Assembly (NCBI GenBank): GCA_964448395.1
Contig: CAYUWM010000077.1
Location: forward strand, 1 to 5,566
Origin: CAYUWM01 sp964448395
GTDB taxonomy: Bacteria; Chloroflexota; Dehalococcoidia; E44-bin15
DNA: 5,566 nucleotides
Reading direction: 5' to 3'
A model generated the notes under the pieces. It was not told the origin of the DNA. It searched no databases and worked only from the letters and a program-made list of their open reading frames with translations. Below are positions 1-5,566 of the stretch, in pieces. The stretch's first letter is position 1; each line of letters starts with the position of its first letter. The translations under genes and the position numbers were made by a program.

Positions 1-911
1 CCAATAACGAGGGGCTTATCTGGTGGCCACCACAATACGGGAGAATTGGGGTCGTGCTCACTATAGCGTCGTTCGGCAATTTCAAGGCTTCGTGTTGAAT
101 AGCAATAGCGGCAGCCGTGTATGCACGTGTCATTGATTCCTATATCCGTGCTTTTATGACACAAGCATGCTTTACGCTGATATTTATCTTTTTCATATGG
201 TATATTGAATCCCCACAGATTGTTTATTAAAACCTGATCTACACAGCTCCCTGGTGGAACATCTACAAAACTATAGTCGCACTCCTCAGCGCAGGAGTAT
301 ATCTCCATATCATGCTTGGTTGCTATGCCGGCCATTTGTTTTAAGAAATCTTCCATCTTCTTGGAATGAGCCGCTTCACGCTCGAAATTAAACCCTTCAT
401 CTTCTAGTTTAGATAACCGCCTGTCAGTCTTCTGGTAATAGTCTATTATGCTTACTACAACACGTTTGGTGGTTCCCTGTAGGTCTTCTGCAAGCGTAGA
501 GAATTTATCTAGGTGGTAATCATAGTCAGTTATATTTGATATTATTATAGGGTCGTAGCGCCACACAACGCTTATCCACCCTATCTTATGGCTCAGTTCC
601 TTGAAGGTATTTATTCTATCTTCCAAATGAGGCACGTTTGGCTCAAACTCTGATGGATAATCATTCAGCGTGAATTGGAAGTAGTAATGGTAGCCCATGT
701 GTTCAAGCTCGACTAAGTGCTCCATTAATGGCGCAGGGTTCTTAGACCAGAATACGATAGCATCAACATTTCGTGGATTTAGTGAGATGCTCTTTACCTG
801 GTTCATGTTCATGGGATTAGGAACAGCACACCATCCTTCACGGATTCTGTTCATGAACCACTGGCTATACCACGCTGGGATATCAGTTCTGCGGCTTGCT
901 GAAATAATCAA
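1..911 (-). CDS. DUF1848 family protein with radical-SAM-like C-terminal cysteine cluster (3' end cut by window)
   Basis: I translated this leftward frame by hand: 303 codons without a stop, running off the window edge. It opens with the IISASRRTDIPAWYSQWF block typical of DUF1848 proteins. Family members are about 300 residues, so only a few C-terminal residues should be missing. Cysteines gather near the end: C207, C211, C223, C249, C251, then C263-x3-C267-x2-C270 within DTCIHGCRYCYS. The last three match the spacing of the radical-SAM 4Fe-4S motif but sit at the C-terminus instead of the N-terminus, a known trait of the family. The reaction is unknown; an Fe-S cluster enzyme or binding protein is inferred. 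The start is TTG at 911: an in-frame TGA lies at 926-924, and GGAG sits 5 bases upstream of the TTG. The gene follows the methyltransferase after 36 bases, suggesting one transcript. Family assignment is firm; function is not. Confidence 0.88.
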   Translation of the reverse strand, partial: MIISASRRTDIPAWYSQWFMNRIREGWCAVPNPMNMNQVKSISLNPRNVDAIVFWSKNPAPLMEHLVELEHMGYHYYFQFTLNDYPSEFEPNVPHLEDRINTFKELSHKIGWISVVWRYDPIIISNITDYDYHLDKFSTLAEDLQGTTKRVVVSIIDYYQKTDRRLSKLEDEGFNFEREAAHSKKMEDFLKQMAGIATKHDMEIYSCAEECDYSFVDVPPGSCVDQVLINNLWGFNIPYEKDKYQRKACLCHKSTDIGINDTCIHGCRYCYSTRSLEIAERRYSEHDPNSPVLWWPPDKPLVI

Positions 912-920
912 ATCTACTCC
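912..920 (-). promoter_or_regulatory. Ribosome binding site of the DUF1848 gene
   Basis: On the minus strand GGAG (920-917) is followed by five bases and then TTG at 911. No ATG or GTG lies between the upstream in-frame stop (926-924) and the conserved ISASRRTD block, so this site decides for the TTG start. Confidence 0.7.
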
Positions 921-947
921 AATTCAAATTATGCGTTATACAAGAAT

Positions 948-2111
948 CTATAGTATATCCCAAAACTCGACAGTGGAATAGTCATCAGTGTAGCCAATAA
1001 ACGCGCCGCGTTTATATGGTTCATATAGTGAAGGCAACTTCCCCTTTTTCCTCTTTTTATCGGTAATAAATTTATGACCATCACATCTGCAAACTTGGTA
1101 GTCTTGTTGTACTTCCTCTTCCGTTACACGTTTCTTGTAGCGTGATCCAATAACGCCCCAAGAGAGGCTAGGATTAATTCTATTCAAGGCTTCATGTATT
1201 GAATATGGTTGCTTGGATAATATTGTCCAAAAAGCCTTCTGGACGTCTGTGGGCAATAATACATTACCACCAACATCGATAGTTGAACATTCAAAACCAT
1301 CATTACGCCATATCCAGCAATCTGGTTGCGTACACTCATATTCTGGTGGGCACGGCAGATATATATTTAGTTCTAGTTGTCCTACCATCTTAGCAATGCG
1401 AACCTTCTGGTTCATTATATAAGTACTATGTGGCTCAACATTAACGATTATCCCTTGCTCAGACAACGTATTGGAAGCAATGCGTAATATATTGTCAATT
1501 GCATCAACTGATAGTTCTGCAAAAACGTTTGCTATGAAAATAATGTCGTATGGGGCGTTCTGTGTGATTATATTTTCATACGCTTGCAAATCATGAACAT
1601 CCACCCTTATTGTCCGGTGGGTGGAATTGTTGAGGCCAATATCTCTCACAAGTTCTTTCTGTCGTATTAAGCCCTCAGCTGAATCATCTACTGCCAATAT
1701 ATCCAACTGTGTACCTTGCAGTTCCTCGTTATTGAACATATCCAATAAACCAATGATTACCCCACCAGTTCCACTTCCTATATCTAATACCCTAATCTTA
1801 TCAGGGATATTTTGAAATGCTTCATGATATGAACAATAAAGAATGGCAATCTTCGGTATAAGAGTATTGCGTGGCAGATAGTAGACAGTATAGGCATCTA
1901 TTCTAGATTCGCCTACATACGATATTACTGCCGGCACGTTTAGCCGTTGGTAACTGTCATATTCCTTCTTTAGTTTCTCTCCCTCAGCAATTATTTCGCC
2001 TGCTTCTGTTTTTAGATTGTTGGCAATAATTCCTGTTATTACTTTAGGTACAGTAAGTTCATTATCTACCGTGATGATGTTTCTTACCAAATCAGGATTA
2101 ATTTTCGTCAT
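948..2111 (-). CDS. Rsm22/METTL17-like class I SAM-dependent methyltransferase, probable Fe-S protein
   Basis: A complete 387-residue protein. A roughly 70-residue N-terminal region precedes AYTVYYLPRNTLIPK (73-87), which resembles the Y-x-x-x-R/L-x-P helix ahead of the methyltransferase fold in Rsm22 proteins. SAM-binding motif I is VLDIGSGTGG (108-117), the acidic end of strand 2 is AVDD (140-143), and YDIIFIANVFAEL (188-200) fits the motif IV region. After the fold come C254-x5-C260-x4-C265 (in LPCPPEYECTQPDCW) and then C341 and C343. This matches the layout of the 4Fe-4S cluster in mitochondrial METTL17/Rsm22, which acts in small ribosomal subunit assembly. The C-terminus is basic (KKRKKGK, 352-358). 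Role here is inferred: rRNA or ribosome-related, or a divergent methyltransferase with another target. The ATG start overlaps the stop of an upstream short frame (ATGA), favouring translational coupling; its own ribosome site (GTGGA) is weak. Confidence 0.72.
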   Translation of the reverse strand: MTKINPDLVRNIITVDNELTVPKVITGIIANNLKTEAGEIIAEGEKLKKEYDSYQRLNVPAVISYVGESRIDAYTVYYLPRNTLIPKIAILYCSYHEAFQNIPDKIRVLDIGSGTGGVIIGLLDMFNNEELQGTQLDILAVDDSAEGLIRQKELVRDIGLNNSTHRTIRVDVHDLQAYENIITQNAPYDIIFIANVFAELSVDAIDNILRIASNTLSEQGIIVNVEPHSTYIMNQKVRIAKMVGQLELNIYLPCPPEYECTQPDCWIWRNDGFECSTIDVGGNVLLPTDVQKAFWTILSKQPYSIHEALNRINPSLSWGVIGSRYKKRVTEEEVQQDYQVCRCDGHKFITDKKRKKGKLPSLYEPYKRGAFIGYTDDYSTVEFWDIL

Positions 2112-2230
2112 TGAACAATTCCACGTTCTTTTAAAATCGAAGCATATTCTTCGTACACTCTGCTTGGTATTGCTGCCTCATCGTTTACGTGTATGGCGGA
2201 ATGGCGCTACGTGTTGCTCTGCCCTTTCAT
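2108..2230 (-). pseudogene. 40-codon short ORF interrupted by one in-frame TAG, coupled to the methyltransferase
   Basis: On the minus strand an ATG at 2230 opens seven codons (MKGQSNT), then TAG at 2209-2207, then 32 codons of protein-like sequence ending EEYASILKERGIVQ and TGA at 2110-2108. The TGA overlaps the methyltransferase ATG as ATGA, the usual geometry of coupled operon genes. One base change (TAG to TGG, Trp) would give an intact 40-residue protein. I do not recognise the family. The ATG lies five bases after the TATAAG of the promoter, so a transcript could start at or next to the AUG (leaderless). Alternatives: a sequencing error, a decayed gene, a leader peptide of seven codons, or chance. 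No start codon with a good ribosome site lies after the TAG (only GTG at the VYEEYAS segment). Confidence 0.4.
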
Positions 2231-2233
2231 GTA

Positions 2234-2275
2234 TTCTTATACGCCCCTGCACTCAATATGTCAACCCCTTGTCCA
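2234..2275. repeat. 42-bp imperfect direct repeat, copy 1 (left of gap)
   Basis: It aligns without gaps to 2319-2360 (offset 85) with 37 of 42 bases identical. All five differences are C/T transitions. The repeat holds a complete minus-strand promoter whose -35 and -10 hexamers are identical in both copies; three of the differences fall in the spacer, two upstream of the -35. Similarity stops abruptly on the right side; on the left side copy 2 runs into the gap. Confidence 0.8.
2236..2264 (-). promoter_or_regulatory. Sigma70-type promoter of the leftward operon
   Basis: On the minus strand TTGACA (2264-2259) and TATAAG (2241-2236) are separated by 17 bp: perfect -35, 5/6 at -10, ideal spacing. 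The predicted start is near 2229-2230, coinciding with the ATG of the short interrupted frame. It should drive that frame, the methyltransferase and the DUF1848 gene. The whole element lies inside the 42-bp repeat. Confidence 0.75.
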
Positions 2276-2308
2276 TTATTACAGAAATAGTTCGATATTA
2301 TTGACTAT

Positions 2309-2318
2309 NNNNNNNNNN
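2309..2318. other. Assembly gap of 10 N
   Basis: Ten undetermined bases, most likely a scaffold join of nominal length. AT-rich sequence lies to the left and GC-rich genes to the right. Flanking copies of the same 42-bp repeat suggest the join was made at, or confused by, a repeated sequence. Confidence 0.95.
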
Positions 2319-2360
2319 TTCTTATACGCCTCCGCACTTAATATGTCAATCCCTCGTCCA
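2319..2360. repeat. 42-bp imperfect direct repeat, copy 2 (right of gap)
   Basis: This is the partner of the copy at 2234-2275. It begins directly at the last N of the gap, so its true left end may lie in the missing sequence. It ends nine bases before the -35 of the rightward ilvE promoter. Confidence 0.8.
2321..2349 (-). promoter_or_regulatory. Second leftward sigma70-type promoter inside repeat copy 2
   Basis: The minus strand shows TTGACA (2349-2344), a 17-bp spacer and TATAAG (2326-2321), the same hexamers and spacing as the promoter in copy 1. The predicted start falls in the N gap, so its natural target gene may be missing from the assembly. It stands back to back with the ilvE promoter, forming a divergent pair. 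Confidence 0.6.
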
Positions 2361-2368
2361 CTCCTCCC

Positions 2369-2398
2369 TTGCCATCCCGCCCTCTCACCCGCTATAAT
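2369..2398 (+). promoter_or_regulatory. Sigma70-type promoter of ilvE
   Basis: TTGCCA (2369-2374, 5/6) and a perfect TATAAT (2393-2398) are spaced by 18 bp. The predicted start near 2405 gives a leader of about 30 bases before the ilvE ATG, too short for a T-box or an attenuator. Confidence 0.75.
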
Positions 2399-2410
2399 AT
2401 CTACTCAGTC

Positions 2411-2426
2411 AGGAAGGAGTAAGGAA
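2411..2426 (+). promoter_or_regulatory. Purine-rich ribosome binding region of ilvE
   Basis: Two overlapping candidates occur: AGGAAGGAG (2411-2419) and AAGGAA (2421-2426). The second lies seven bases before ATG at 2434, favouring that start over the ATG three codons later at 2443. Confidence 0.6.
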
Positions 2427-2433
2427 CAGCAGC

Positions 2434-3393
2434 ATGTCACCCATGGCATATTTCAACGGGGGATTCATGCCGGTGGAGCACGCCAAGATCGGCATAATGA
2501 CCCATGCCTTCAACTACGGCACCGCCTGCTTCGAGGGGATACGCGGCAACTGGAACGAAGAGCAGGGCCAGATGTACATCTTCCGCCTGACGGAGCACTA
2601 CCAGCGGCTGTTCGATAGCTGCAAGGTGCTGCAGATCGAGCTGCCCCACTCGATGGAGGAGCTCGTCTCCATCACCATCCGGCTGGTGCAGCGCTGCGCC
2701 TACCGCGAGGACACGTACATAAGGCCGATGGCCTACAAGTCGTCGCAGGTGGTGGGGGTGCGCCTGCACAACCTGGACGCCGGCTTCCTGGTGTACGCCA
2801 CGCCCTTCGGGCCGTACCTCGACCCGGAGAAGGGCGCTAAATGCTGCATTTCGACGTGGCAGCGCATCGACAGCGCGATGATACCGGTGCGCGCCAAGAT
2901 CAACGGCATCTACGTGAACTCGGCGCTGGCCAAGACGGAGGCGCACGGGAAGGGCTGCGACGAGGCGATATTCCTGACCCACGAGGGCCACGTGTGCGAG
3001 GGCTCCGGCGAGAACATCTTCATCGTGAAGGACGGGAGGCTCATCACACCGCCGGAGGAGGACAGCATTCTGGTGGGCATCACCCGCGACACGGTGATGA
3101 CGCTGGCCAGGGAGGAGCTGGGCATCGGCACCGACCAGCGCTCGTTCGGCACCGATGAGCTGTACGCCGCCGACGAGTGCTTCATGACCGGCACGGCGGC
3201 CCACATCGCGCCCATAACCGAGATCGACGGCCGACGCGTCAACGGCGGCGTCCCCGGCGACATCACCAAGAAGCTCCAGCGGCTGTACTTCGACGCCATT
3301 CTGGGCAAGAACCGGAAGTACATCGACTGGTGCATGCCGGTGTACGAGCTCTCCAGGAAGGCGAAGGCCGAAAAGACACGCACCGCAGGATAG
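2434..3393 (+). CDS. ilvE: Branched-chain amino acid aminotransferase (class IV PLP enzyme)
   Basis: A 319-residue cytoplasmic enzyme that reversibly moves the amino group between glutamate and the 2-oxo acids of leucine, isoleucine and valine, the last step of their synthesis. It opens with AYFNGGFMPVEHAKIGIMTH and FNYGTACFEGIR (26-37), the usual BCAT start. K155 in VRAKINGIY is the expected Schiff-base lysine for PLP. E193 in CEGSGENIF is the residue that contacts the pyridine nitrogen. R58 in HYQRLFDS and the TGTAAHIAPI loop (252-261) match phosphate-binding and substrate sites of E. coli IlvE. GITRDTVMTLARE (215-227) is also typical. Length is near the usual 300-310, with a basic tail after about 305. 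It has its own promoter and stands alone, with over 100 bases to the next gene. D-amino acid transaminase and aminodeoxychorismate lyase share the fold, but the EGIR and GTAAHIAPI motifs favour BCAT. Confidence 0.95.
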   Translation: MSPMAYFNGGFMPVEHAKIGIMTHAFNYGTACFEGIRGNWNEEQGQMYIFRLTEHYQRLFDSCKVLQIELPHSMEELVSITIRLVQRCAYREDTYIRPMAYKSSQVVGVRLHNLDAGFLVYATPFGPYLDPEKGAKCCISTWQRIDSAMIPVRAKINGIYVNSALAKTEAHGKGCDEAIFLTHEGHVCEGSGENIFIVKDGRLITPPEEDSILVGITRDTVMTLAREELGIGTDQRSFGTDELYAADECFMTGTAAHIAPITEIDGRRVNGGVPGDITKKLQRLYFDAILGKNRKYIDWCMPVYELSRKAKAEKTRTAG

Positions 3394-3443
3394 CAAAACC
3401 CGCAGGCCGCATCGCCGCGCCCCGTAGAATACGAAAAAACCCC

Positions 3444-3473
3444 TTGACACGGATTTTTGGGGCGTGATAAAAT
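3444..3473 (+). promoter_or_regulatory. Promoter of the MarR-ABC transporter operon
   Basis: TTGACA (3444-3449, perfect) is followed after 18 bp by TAAAAT (3468-3473, 5/6). The region is AT-rich against its GC-rich neighbours. A start near 3480 would place the inverted repeat at 3485-3505 in the first transcribed bases, where a bound repressor would block initiation or early elongation. Confidence 0.65.
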
Positions 3474-3484
3474 TCAAATGTTGG

Positions 3485-3505
3485 ACTGTCAAAATCGTTG
3501 ACAGT
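3485..3505. promoter_or_regulatory. Inverted repeat, probable operator of the MarR-like regulator
   Basis: ACTGTCAA (3485-3492) and TTGACAGT (3498-3505) are perfect inverted arms of 8 bp around a 5-base centre (AATCG). It sits about 12 bases after the -10 hexamer and about 30 bases before the regulator's ATG. MarR proteins bind as dimers to palindromes of about this size near their own promoters, so autoregulation is inferred. An RNA hairpin is possible but is not followed directly by a T-run (TTTTTT is at 3509-3514). Confidence 0.65.
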
Positions 3506-3533
3506 TCGTTTTTTGAACCATACGGTAGAGGTT

Positions 3534-3795
3534 ATGGACGAGAAGCTGCTGGACGAAGTAACGCAGGAGATGCTGCACCTGTTCCCCCTGCTGGAGGGCA
3601 AGATCATCCGNNNNNNNNNNNNNNNNNNNNNNNNNNNNNNNNNNNNNNNNNNNNNNNNNNNNNNNNNNNNNNNNNNNNNNNNNNNNNNNNNNNNNNNNNN
3701 NNNNNNNNNNGCTGTCCAGCCTCACCGAGGCGGACATGAACCAGCTCTCCGAATCGCTGAAGAAGGTGCGGGAGATAGTGGCCAAGGTGGAGTAG
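3534..3795 (+). CDS. MarR-like transcriptional regulator, central part lost in assembly gap
   Basis: Only the two ends are readable. The first 25 residues (MDEKLLDEVTQEMLHLFPLL and five more) form an amphipathic helix like the N-terminal dimerisation helix of MarR proteins. The last 27 (LSSLTEADMNQLSESL, then KKVREIVAKVE) match the family's C-terminal helix after the L-s-x-L-T-x-x-E/D turn. The winged helix-turn-helix itself lies in the gap, so the assignment depends on the ends, the operator-like palindrome and the ABC genes behind it. The two ends are in different frames if the gap is really 100 bases; a multiple of three is needed. Usual MarR length (about 140-150) suggests some 270 missing bases. 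The ATG at 3534 has only a close-set GAGG, so in-frame TTG codons upstream (3513, 3498) remain possible starts. Its stop is three bases before the ATPase start. Confidence 0.6.
3611..3710. other. Assembly gap of 100 N within the MarR-like gene
   Basis: Exactly 100 undetermined bases, a conventional placeholder. The reading frames on the two sides need a missing length divisible by three, so 100 cannot be the true size if the gene is intact. Confidence 0.95.
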
Positions 3796-3798
3796 CCG

Positions 3799-4805
<1,007 letters not shown>

Positions 4806-4809
<4 letters not shown>

Positions 4810-5566
4810 GGCGCAACCTGCACGGCGTCTATATCATCTGGTACCGCGATATCCTGCGCTTCTGGCGGGACCGGGCGCGGATGTTCAGCAGCTTCGGCAT
4901 GCCCATCCTGTTCCTGGTGATCTTCGGCTCGGGTATCGCCTCCATCTTCCCAGAGCAGCAGGGTTTCAACTACATCGCCTTCATGTACCCCGGCATCATC
5001 AGCATGGTGGTGCTGATGAGCGCCATCATGTCGGGAGTCACCGTGGTGTTCGACCGCGAGTTCGGCTTCCTCAAGGAGGTGCTGGTGGCCCCCATCAGCC
5101 GCACCGCTGTGGCCGTCGGCAAGGCGCTGGGCGGAGCCACCATCTCATCATTCCAGGGACTGCTGATGCTGGTGTTCATCCCCTTCGCCAAGGTCGATAT
5201 CACGGTAGGGAACGGGTTCATGCTGGTAGGGCTGATGCTGCTCCTGTCCCTGTCGCTGACGTCGCTGGGGCTGCTGCTCGCCGCCCGCATACGGAGCATG
5301 GAGGCGTTCCAGTCGATAATGCAGCTCATGGTGTTCCCTCTGGTGTTCGTCTCCCCGGTGATGTTCCCGGTGGAGACGCTGCCGGGGTGGCTGGCCACCA
5401 TAGTCAAGATAAACCCCGTCTCCTACGGGGTGGACGCCATACGGCAGGCGGTGATGGGGGTGGAGGCATCGGCGCCCTTCGGCATATACCTGTTCGACTA
5501 CCGCATGTCCATCATCCTCGACGTGGCGGTGGTGGCCCTGTTCGGCGGCATCATGCTGGCGCTGGC
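4806..5566 (+). CDS. ABC-2 type (DrrB-like) transporter permease, 3' end cut by window
   Basis: An open frame of 253 residues without a stop up to the window edge; related permeases have about 250-280, so little is missing. The N-terminus (MRRNLHGVYIIWYRDILRFW) is a cytoplasmic amphipathic stretch, typical of ABC-2 permeases. Hydrophobic segments lie at about 29-48, 56-80, 108-127, 138-160, 169-189 and 234-253, giving the expected six membrane helices. VFDREFGFLKEVLVAPISR (81-99) is the conserved cytoplasmic loop that contacts the ATPase. NPVSYGVDAIRQAVMG (203-218) is the family's C-terminal signature before the last helix. The TTG start overlaps the ATPase stop as TTGA, indicating translational coupling. 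With the ATPase it should form a 2+2 exporter. The substrate is unknown. Confidence 0.9.

Noticed and set aside
697..981. Rightward 94-codon open frame
   Set aside because: It lies antisense to the DUF1848 gene, whose translation matches a known family along its length; it has no ribosome site and no recognisable product.
2234..2360. Direct repeats as a CRISPR array
   Set aside because: There are only two imperfect copies with no internal palindrome, and the content is a promoter.
2112..2433. tRNA, riboswitch or transposon ends in the junction
   Set aside because: I found no cloverleaf, no T-box or other known leader pattern, and no terminal inverted repeats; only the promoters, the direct repeat and the broken short frame are supported.
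3440..3462. CCCC...GGGG pairing as an ilvE terminator
   Set aside because: The stem is only four pairs with a 15-base loop, and it contains the -35 hexamer of the next promoter; there is no T-run after it on the plus strand. I see no convincing terminator between 3394 and 3443.
2437..3492. Leftward 351-codon open frame opposite ilvE
   Set aside because: It is rich in Ala, Val, Leu, Arg and His as expected from the antisense of a GC-rich gene; ilvE on the other strand has all catalytic motifs.
3498..3526. A further promoter using TTGACA in the right arm of the palindrome
   Set aside because: At 17 bp spacing the -10 would be TACGGT, only 3 of 6 matches.

Overview
This looks like a scaffolded draft assembly from an uncultivated bacterium: there are two runs of N, 10 bases at 2309-2318 and exactly 100 bases at 3611-3710. 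The right side has GC-rich genes (about 60% GC by eye) with frequent ATA and AGG codons. It carries a short class-IV aminotransferase whose NSALAKTEA-type motif recalls Chloroflexota (Dehalococcoidia-like) or archaeal/cyanobacterial enzymes. The taxonomic guess is weak and rests only on my recollection of families.

The left part (1 to about 2300) is AT-rich (about 35-40% GC by eye) and reads leftwards. A strong sigma70-type promoter (TTGACA, 17 bp, TATAAG) at 2264-2236 leads into a 40-codon reading frame broken by one TAG. That frame is joined by an ATGA overlap to an Rsm22/METTL17-like methyltransferase (2111-948) with a conserved-looking cysteine cluster. After 36 bases comes a DUF1848 protein with a C-terminal CxxxCxxC cluster (911 to the window's left edge, where it is cut). 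The two full proteins look like a small operon of Fe-S proteins of unknown joint role.

The junction (2112-2433) holds no intact gene. It carries a 42-bp imperfect direct repeat, one copy on each side of the 10-N gap. Each copy contains the same leftward promoter, and all five differences are C/T transitions. The rightward promoter of ilvE lies just beyond the second copy. The abrupt change of base composition here means either a horizontally acquired island or a false scaffold join.

The right part (2434-5566) reads rightwards. A complete branched-chain amino acid aminotransferase gene (ilvE) has its own near-consensus promoter. A second unit follows: a promoter, a perfect 8-bp inverted repeat that looks like an operator, a MarR-like regulator whose DNA-binding core is lost in the 100-N gap, a DrrA-type ABC ATPase, and an ABC-2 permease (cut at the right edge). 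The last three are tightly packed (3-base spacing, then a 4-base overlap). They probably form an autoregulated efflux operon.
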